A DNA stretch of 6,205 nt from Tannerella sp. (GTDB lineage Bacteria; Bacteroidota; Bacteroidia; Bacteroidales; Tannerellaceae). The notes beneath the pieces are model-generated. The model saw only the letters and a list, made by a program, of their open reading frames with translations, searched no databases and was not told where the DNA came from. A program made the position numbers and the translations under genes. The DNA lies in contig JAISJX010000124.1 of the NCBI GenBank assembly GCA_031261145.1, positions 1 to 6,205 on the forward strand. The letters are read 5' to 3'. This document shows positions 1 to 3,875 of this stretch, one piece after another. Position 1 is the first letter of the stretch; every line of letters begins with the position of its first letter.

Positions 1-237
1 GCAAAGCCGCAGATGAAAATCTTCATGCTTGAAACACTGAAATACGTCGAATGGGAAACGGTATATAAGCAGCTCGTTAAAGACGGATATAAAAATATCA
101 GGTACGTGAAGTCGGCCGATTTTATTGGCGACGACGGAGAAGCCACCGTGGACGGATGCCATTACACCGATCTCGGTTTCTACCGTTTTGCCAACGCCCT
201 GTATCCCTTTCTTACAGAATTTAATCACAATAAATAA
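1..237 (+). CDS. SGNH/GDSL-type hydrolase, C-terminal fragment
   Basis: The reading frame is open from base 1 and ends with TAA, leaving 78 residues; the gene starts upstream of the window. The informative part is the C-terminal block DGCHYTDLGFYRFANALYPF, which fits the last conserved block of SGNH/GDSL hydrolases. There the Asp and His of a DxxH motif (D51 and H54 of the fragment) complete the Ser-Asp-His catalytic set, and the 'H-x-T/N-D-x-G' continuation is usual. Members hydrolyse ester bonds, often acetyl groups on sugars; the substrate cannot be read from this end. The segment before it (KDGYKNIRYVKSADFIGDDGEATVDG) resembles the strand and loop preceding that block. The ATG at base 13 is internal, not the start. 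The GH109 gene follows after 10 bp on the same strand, so the two are probably co-transcribed and the esterase may remove decorations from the same glycan. The fold call rests on one motif; the nucleophile Ser block lies outside the window. Confidence 0.75.
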   Translation, partial: AKPQMKIFMLETLKYVEWETVYKQLVKDGYKNIRYVKSADFIGDDGEATVDGCHYTDLGFYRFANALYPFLTEFNHNK

Positions 238-247
238 TAATTGAAAT

Positions 248-1654
248 ATGAGTAATCGACGAGATTTTTTAAAACAATCTTTCTGGGGAAGCCTGGCCAT
301 CGGAGCCACAGGACTGACCGCAGGAACGGCGCAGAGTTGCGCCTCAACAACAGACACCAACCGTCAGGTACAGCGTGTCAGGACAGGTAAATCGGTCATG
401 GGTTTGCGTTGCGACCCCATCCCGGAAATAAGGGTCGCTTTCATTGGCCTGGGCATGAGAGGCCCCGGTCATGTGGGGCATTTCTGCCAGATAGAAGGCA
501 CCAAAATAGTCGCCCTCTGTGATGTCAGGCCGGAATGTGTTGAGAAAACGCAGGCCATCCTGAAAAAGCATAACCGCCCCGAAGCCGCCGGATATACGGG
601 CGAAGAAGACTGGAAGAAAATATGCGAACGTGACGATATAGACCTGATTTATAACGTTACACCCTGGGCGCTTCATGTGCCGATAGCTCTCTATGCCATG
701 CAACACGGCAAGCATGTCGTTACCGAAGTGCCGATGGCATTCTCCTTGGACGACTGCTGGGCGTTGGTTGACACCGCCGAAAAGACGCAACGCCACTGCA
801 TGATGCTGGAAAACTGCTGCTACGACTTTTTTGAACTCACCACGCTCAACATGGCTCGCAAAGGACTGTTTGGCGAGGTCTATCACGGGGAAGGCGCTTA
901 CATCCATGATCTGAGAAGCCTCAAGAACGACAAGGAACACGGATATTATAACATGTGGAGGCTCGAACACAGCAAACAGCACAACGGAAACCCGTATCCG
1001 ACGCATGGATTGGGGCCTGTGGCGCAAATCATGAACATCAACCGCGGAGACCGTTTCGACTACCTTAACTCGACATCGTCCAACCAGTACGGCCTGACGT
1101 TATATGCGCAGGAAACCTTCGGAAAAGATTCCCCCGAAGCCAAAGCCGCCTATAAGTTAGGCGACATGAACCTGACGACGATACGCACCGTCAACGGACA
1201 CACCGTTTTAGTGGTGCATGATACGACCAGTCCGCGACCTTACGACCGCATTCACAAAATATCAGGTACAAAAGGGTATGCCTGCAAATACCCGCAGGAA
1301 CAGATCGCCCTTGAGCCTCATGCCCATGACTTCCTGAAACCTGAAGAATTTAAGGCGCTTATGGAACAGTACGAGCATCCCTTGTCGAAATATATCGGCG
1401 AAAAAGCCCGTGCAGCCGGAGGACATGGCGGCATGGATTTTATTATGAACTGGCGGCTCGTCTATTGCCTGCAAAACGGTTTGCCGTTAGACCAGGATGT
1501 GTATGACGCCGTTACATGGTCGAGTATCACCGCGTTAAGTGAAGCCTCTATCAGCAATCGAAGCAACACGGTGGATGTGCCCGACTTTACGTATGGCGAC
1601 TGGAAAACGGCTAAACCATGGCCGGTGATTGACATGGAGACCGTGTTTTCATAA
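248..1654 (+). CDS. Tat-exported GH109 family glycosidase (alpha-N-acetylgalactosaminidase-type, Gfo/Idh/MocA fold)
   Basis: This complete 468-residue protein belongs to the Gfo/Idh/MocA fold and most resembles GH109, the NAD-dependent glycosidases whose type enzyme removes terminal alpha-GalNAc by an oxidation-elimination mechanism. Residues 1-31 form a twin-arginine signal: NRRDFLK at 3-9, a hydrophobic stretch at about 11-28, then AQSC with Cys31 as a possible but imperfect lipobox. The Rossmann nucleotide-binding loop is GLGMRG at 67-72, with CD at 91-92 ending the second strand. TEVP (159-162) sits where dehydrogenase relatives have EKP. LENCCY (187-192), EGAYIHD (215-221) and NPYPTHGLGP (248-257) match GH109 active-site blocks; E188, Y218, Y250 and H253 are the likely catalytic or binding residues. 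A C-terminal HGGMDFIMNWR block (393-403) also fits. The start is fixed by the Tat signal and lies 10 bp after the upstream esterase. Export folded with bound NAD explains Tat use. Some GH109 members act on other glycosides, so the exact substrate is inferred. Confidence 0.9.
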   Translation: MSNRRDFLKQSFWGSLAIGATGLTAGTAQSCASTTDTNRQVQRVRTGKSVMGLRCDPIPEIRVAFIGLGMRGPGHVGHFCQIEGTKIVALCDVRPECVEKTQAILKKHNRPEAAGYTGEEDWKKICERDDIDLIYNVTPWALHVPIALYAMQHGKHVVTEVPMAFSLDDCWALVDTAEKTQRHCMMLENCCYDFFELTTLNMARKGLFGEVYHGEGAYIHDLRSLKNDKEHGYYNMWRLEHSKQHNGNPYPTHGLGPVAQIMNINRGDRFDYLNSTSSNQYGLTLYAQETFGKDSPEAKAAYKLGDMNLTTIRTVNGHTVLVVHDTTSPRPYDRIHKISGTKGYACKYPQEQIALEPHAHDFLKPEEFKALMEQYEHPLSKYIGEKARAAGGHGGMDFIMNWRLVYCLQNGLPLDQDVYDAVTWSSITALSEASISNRSNTVDVPDFTYGDWKTAKPWPVIDMETVFS

Positions 1655-1721
1655 ATAACGGCAAAGAAACAAACCTTCCGCAACTGGATTAACACCCTGC
1701 GCAGTGAAGAAGCTAAAACTC

Positions 1722-1743
1722 TGATGCGGTTACGCCGCGATCA
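1722..1743. other. small stem-loop beside the repeat element
   Basis: TGATGCGG (1722-1729) can pair with CCGC plus ATCA (1735-1738 and 1740-1743) around a TTACG loop with one bulged G at 1739. It abuts the left arm of the 179-bp element and shares one base with it, so it could be part of that element or an independent structure. No T-tract follows on either strand, so it is not a typical terminator. Confidence 0.35.
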
Positions 1744-1773
1744 ACGCCGTAGGCGTTTAATTTGAATAACCCC
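1743..1773 (+). repeat. left terminal inverted arm
   Basis: This arm holds the palindrome AACGCC-GTA-GGCGTT (1743-1757) and the spacer through TGAATAACCCC (1763-1773). ACCCCG (1769-1774) can alternatively fold locally with CGGGGT (1784-1789) around a 9-nt loop, so it has two possible partners: a local one, or the right arm. Confidence 0.7.
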
Positions 1774-1810
1774 GTATGAAATGCGGGGTAATGAGTGCAG
1801 ATGACCTCCC

Positions 1811-1844
1811 GAACTCCGTAAGAGTTCAACCCACTACGGGGTTG
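1811..1844. repeat. two abutting hairpins in the element core
   Basis: GAACTC (1811-1816) pairs with GAGTTC (1822-1827) around CGTAA. Immediately after, CAACCC (1827-1832) pairs with GGGTTG (1839-1844) around ACTACG. Both stems are perfect 6-bp inverted repeats and share base 1827. Further on, GGTAG (1844-1848) can pair with CTACC (1864-1868). The dense packing of perfect stems is far more regular than ordinary spacer DNA. Confidence 0.6.
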
Positions 1845-1890
1845 GTAGAGAGTTGGCAGATTGCTACCCCGAGCTGCGCTACGCTTGCAA

Positions 1891-1921
1891 GGGGTTATTC
1901 ATATTGTACGCCGACGGCGTA
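1891..1921 (-). repeat. right terminal inverted arm
   Basis: This is the mirror copy of the left arm: GGGGTTATTCA (1891-1901) is the exact reverse complement of 1763-1773, and TACGCC-GAC-GGCGTA (1907-1921) is the second outer palindrome. Its last base is the first A of the A7 run that forms the U-tract of the neighbouring minus-strand terminator, so element and terminator touch. Confidence 0.7.
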
Positions 1922-1964
1922 AAAAAAGCGGCAACCACGAGGGATAATCCCTGCGCGGTTGCCG
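1921..1964 (-). terminator. Rho-independent terminator, minus strand
   Basis: CGGCAACC (1929-1936) pairs perfectly with GGTTGCCG (1957-1964). Inside, CG (1938-1939) can pair with CG (1954-1955), and AGGGAT (1940-1945) with ATCCCT (1947-1952). Read on the minus strand the stem is followed, after one base, by seven T residues (1927-1921), the classic intrinsic terminator form. On the plus strand the downstream side is TTGTTATCTT, so it works mainly in one direction. It would end a leftward transcript, either gdhA read-through with a 3' UTR of about 370 nt or a separate RNA starting between gdhA and this site. Confidence 0.8.
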
Positions 1965-2119
1965 TTGTTATCTTGAATCTGGATTGTTTCATTCCTGCCA
2001 ATGACGGTTTCATGCAAACCGCTTAAAATAAGCAAAATAACATTCCTTCTCGAAGCGGGACTTTTCCACATTCCAAACACGTCATTCTTCTTCATTTAAA
2101 AGAATTTTATAGGGTCTCG

Positions 2120-2219
2120 CAATGGCGCTGTGCGGAACGCTGCCTTTTCATTGTCAATTTTCGTTAGTCTGCGGCGGTGGAATAACTAACAATCCCCGAA
2201 ACTCACGTTCCAGGGATTG
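2120..2219. other. cluster of three consecutive hairpins, possible structured RNA
   Basis: Three stem-loops lie close together: CAATG/CATTG (2120-2124 with 2149-2153, with GGC/GCC available inside), GTTAGT/ACTAAC (2163-2168 with 2185-2190), and CAATCCC/GGGATTG (2190-2196 with 2213-2219). The last two share a base. The orientation is uncertain. On the minus strand the cluster lies between gdhA and the terminator at 1921-1964, and a TAnnTTTG-like box (TAAATTTG, minus, 2231-2224) sits just upstream, but no TTG lies at the expected distance. It matches no RNA family I recognise; it could be a gdhA 3' UTR, a small RNA or decayed repeat DNA. Confidence 0.35.
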
Positions 2220-2268
2220 CCTTCAAATTTAACTTTATAAATTTAAAAATTTTAAAAATATGAAACTA

Positions 2269-2303
2269 ATACTCTGCATGACAAGGCATCAGAGTATGCC
2301 TTG
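2269..2303 (-). terminator. overlapping hairpins at the gdhA stop codon, probable 3'-end structure
   Basis: Two perfect 8-bp inverted repeats overlap here: CAAGGCAT (2282-2289) with ATGCCTTG (2296-2303), and ATACTCTG (2269-2276) with CAGAGTAT (2290-2297). They are mutually exclusive as full hairpins, but the 6-nt loop of the first is complementary to the 3' strand of the second, so an H-type pseudoknot is conceivable. The gdhA stop codon (2289-2291) lies inside. On the minus strand the structure is followed, after about 10 nt, by T-rich DNA (about 2260-2240). The T-tract is not immediate, so it may be a weak terminator or an mRNA-stabilising 3' structure, with the stronger terminator at 1921-1964 as backup. 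Confidence 0.5.
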
Positions 2304-3623
2304 CGCCATCATCGCTTTAGCTACTTTCATAAAGCCGGCGATATTGGCGCCTTTTACATAGTTTATTGTTCCGTCGGGCAATGTACCGTATTTAGCACAC
2401 TGTTCGTGGATAGATTTCATAATGCCTTTCAGCTTCTCGTCCACTTCTTCCTGTGTCCAACTTAACTTCATCGAATTTTGGCACATCTCAAGACCTGAGA
2501 CGGAAACGCCGCCCGCATTGGCAGCCTTGCCCGGTGCGTAGAGAATGCCTGCTTTGAGAAATTCGTTGATCGCTTCGGGAGTAGAAGGCATATTGGCGCC
2601 TTCCGATACGGCGAAACAACCATTAGCCAACAGGGTTACGGCATCATCGCCGGTCAGTTCGTTCTGCGTAGCGCTCGGCAATGCAATATCGCACTTCTCG
2701 CCCCATGGACGGCCGCCTTCTACATATTTGCAGCCATACTTCTCGGCATATTCACGAATACGTCCGCGGTAGAGGTTTTTCAACTCCATGACATAAGCCA
2801 GTTTTTCGTCGTTGATACCGTCCGGGTCGTAAATGTAACCGTTTGAATCGGACAATGTAATCACTTTTGCGCCTAACTGGTTCAATTTCTCAACGGTATA
2901 TTGCGCCACATTACCTGAACCGGAAACGGCGACCACTTTCCCCTTGATGTCAATACTGCGTGTTTTCAACATTTCCAGCAGGAAATACACATTCCCATAG
3001 CCGGTTGCTTCCGGGCGAATCAGCGAACCGCCAAATTCAAGACCCTTGCCGGTGAATGTTCCCGTGTTTTCGCGAGCCATCTTCTTGTACATTCCGTACA
3101 TATAAGCTACTTCGCGTCCGCCTACGCCAATGTCGCCTGCCGGAACGTCTGTTTCCGGGCCGATATGACGCCACAATTCCAAGATGTACGCCTGGCAGAA
3201 ACGCATCACTTCCGCATTGGATTTCCCTTTCGGGTTAAAATCCGACCCTCCCTTGGCGCCACCCATCGGAAGCGTCGTCAGTGAATTTTTAAACGTCTGT
3301 TCAAACGCTAAAAATTTAAGGATGGAAAGGTTTACGGAAGCGTGAAAACGCATACCGCCTTTGTACGGGCCAATGGCGTTGTTGTGCTGTACACGATACG
3401 CCATGTTTGTGTGAACCTGCCCTTTATCGTCCGTCCATGTGACACGGAACGAAAAAATACGGTCAGGAATACACAACCTTTCGATCAGATTGTTTTTTTC
3501 AAACTCAGGATGCTGATTATAAACATCCTCAATGGAGCCTAAGACCTCTTCTACGGCCTGATGGTATTCCGATTCATTCGGAAATCTCCTTTTTAAAATC
3601 TCTAAAATCTCTTTTGCTTTCAT
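2289..3623 (-). CDS. gdhA: glutamate dehydrogenase, probably NADP-linked
   Basis: This complete 444-residue enzyme converts 2-oxoglutarate and ammonium to glutamate, and the reverse, in the cytoplasm; the length is usual for hexameric bacterial GDHs. Substrate-domain motifs are YKGGMRFH (87-94, K88), K112, the active-site loop LPMGGAKGG (118-126, catalytic K124) and PAGDIGVGGRE (161-171, catalytic D164). These sit one residue before the corresponding positions in the Clostridium symbiosum enzyme. The Rossmann domain has GSGNVA (235-240), and D259-S260 ends the second strand, as in NADP-using E. coli GdhA rather than the G-P of the NAD-specific clostridial enzyme. NADP(H) preference is therefore inferred; dual use is known in Bacteroides. 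All key residues are intact, and PSKA/NAGGVxVSG-type sequence continues to the C-terminus. The start is the first in-frame ATG and lies about 40 nt downstream of a good Bacteroidota promoter. The gene is monocistronic, divergent from the DUF2723 gene and convergent with the GH109 gene. Confidence 0.97.
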   Translation of the reverse strand: MKAKEILEILKRRFPNESEYHQAVEEVLGSIEDVYNQHPEFEKNNLIERLCIPDRIFSFRVTWTDDKGQVHTNMAYRVQHNNAIGPYKGGMRFHASVNLSILKFLAFEQTFKNSLTTLPMGGAKGGSDFNPKGKSNAEVMRFCQAYILELWRHIGPETDVPAGDIGVGGREVAYMYGMYKKMARENTGTFTGKGLEFGGSLIRPEATGYGNVYFLLEMLKTRSIDIKGKVVAVSGSGNVAQYTVEKLNQLGAKVITLSDSNGYIYDPDGINDEKLAYVMELKNLYRGRIREYAEKYGCKYVEGGRPWGEKCDIALPSATQNELTGDDAVTLLANGCFAVSEGANMPSTPEAINEFLKAGILYAPGKAANAGGVSVSGLEMCQNSMKLSWTQEEVDEKLKGIMKSIHEQCAKYGTLPDGTINYVKGANIAGFMKVAKAMMAQGIL

Positions 3624-3665
3624 AAATTAATGTGTGTTTGGAACCAAAATACATAAAAACGGCGG

Positions 3666-3696
3666 CAAAGATAAAAATAATTAGAAACTAATCCAA
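3666..3696 (-). promoter_or_regulatory. gdhA promoter, Bacteroidota type
   Basis: On the minus strand TTG (3696-3694) is followed after exactly 20 nt by TATCTTTG (3673-3666), matching the primary sigma-factor consensus of Bacteroidota (TTG near -33, TAnnTTTG near -7, 19-21 nt apart). Transcription would begin a few bases downstream, around 3660, giving a leader of roughly 35-40 nt before the gdhA ATG. No Shine-Dalgarno sequence is visible; the leader is A/T-rich, as is usual in this phylum. Confidence 0.85.
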
Positions 3697-3725
3697 CCTT
3701 TTTTGAAGAGATTTCTATATATTTT

Positions 3726-3781
3726 GCCTATTTTAGTTGATAATCATAAAAAACATATACTTAGACGGGCAATAAATAGGC
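3726..3781. promoter_or_regulatory. inverted repeat between divergent promoters, possible operator
   Basis: GCCTATTT (3726-3733) and AAATAGGC (3774-3781) are a perfect 8-bp inverted repeat separated by 40 bp. Between them is a near-palindrome, TGATAATCA (3738-3746). The pair lies upstream of both divergent promoters (about 30 bp from each TTG box), a position suited to a shared regulator or to DNA bending. Nothing identifies the regulator, and in such A/T-rich DNA chance is possible. Confidence 0.3.
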
Positions 3782-3808
3782 TTTCACAATAAAAAAAGAG
3801 ATTTTCCG

Positions 3809-3838
3809 TTGTATAACCAATGGTTTTTGCTACTTTTG
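3809..3838 (+). promoter_or_regulatory. promoter of the DUF2723 gene, Bacteroidota type
   Basis: TTG (3809-3811), a 19-nt spacer and TACTTTTG (3831-3838) match the Bacteroidota consensus TTG-N19-21-TAnnTTTG exactly. Transcription should start around 3843-3846, leaving a leader of about 30 nt before the ATG at 3876. The leader is A/T-rich with no Shine-Dalgarno sequence. This position also supports 3876 as the start codon. Confidence 0.85.
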
Positions 3839-3875
3839 CAGCCAAAATAAGAACATACATATATAATATACTTCT

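Larger units (their letters stand above)
1743..1921. repeat. REPIN-like palindromic element with paired inverted arms
   Basis: Bases 1743-1773 and the reverse complement of 1891-1921 agree at 26 of 31 positions, including a perfect 11-bp match (TGAATAACCCC). Each arm starts at the outside with a palindrome having a 6-bp stem and 3-nt loop (AACGCC-GTA-GGCGTT on the left, TACGCC-GAC-GGCGTA on the right). Next comes a spacer ending in AACCCC, then, after a variable stretch, CGGGGTA (left 1784-1790; right as TACCCCG at 1865-1871). Three of the five differences suit a conserved hairpin: two swap A-T for T-A at the base of the outer stem and one is in the loop. The core holds two more perfect hairpins, at 1811-1827 and 1827-1844. 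This matches the layout of REP doublets (REPINs) or a very small MITE: non-coding, intergenic, foldable over its full length. No transposase is present and flanking target duplications are not evident. That it recurs in the genome is inferred. Confidence 0.65.
1655..2288. other. 634-bp structured intergenic region without a convincing gene
   Basis: This is the space between the convergent GH109 and gdhA genes. Both strands were read and no ORF with protein-like features was found. The longest candidate, 66 codons on the minus strand (2095-1895), reads through a terminator hairpin and an arm of a repeat element, so it is not called. The interval holds a short hairpin (1722-1743), a 179-bp element with inverted arms (1743-1921), a minus-strand terminator (1921-1964), three further hairpins (2120-2219) and a very A/T-rich patch (about 2224-2262). 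Bases 1655-1721 and 1965-2119 show nothing I can identify. No clear plus-strand terminator for the GH109 transcript is visible; the hairpin at 1743-1757 followed by TTAATTT is the best but weak candidate. Confidence 0.7.

Noticed and set aside
344..1027. Minus-strand 227-codon ORF
   Set aside because: It lies entirely antisense to the GH109 gene, whose frame shows continuous family motifs; the product has no recognisable domain, so it is a shadow frame.
1743..1921. CRISPR array
   Set aside because: The repeats are one inverted pair of arms with internal hairpins, not several direct repeats with equal-length spacers, and no cas gene is present.
1743..1921. Insertion sequence with its own transposase
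   Set aside because: The element is only 179 bp, has no ORF and no obvious flanking target-site duplication; at most it is a non-autonomous element.
1895..2095. Minus-strand 66-codon ORF starting MKKNDVFGMW
   Set aside because: Its last third is the translation of the terminator hairpin, its U-tract and the right arm of the repeat, and its stop lies beyond the terminator. It shows no recognised motif and no consensus promoter. A short peptide made by read-through cannot be fully excluded.
2100..2220. tRNA, tmRNA, SRP RNA or 6S RNA gene
   Set aside because: No cloverleaf or T-loop sequence (GTTCRANNC), CCA end, tmRNA end or SRP tetraloop motif was seen. 6S RNA cannot be ruled out by eye but no specific feature supports it.
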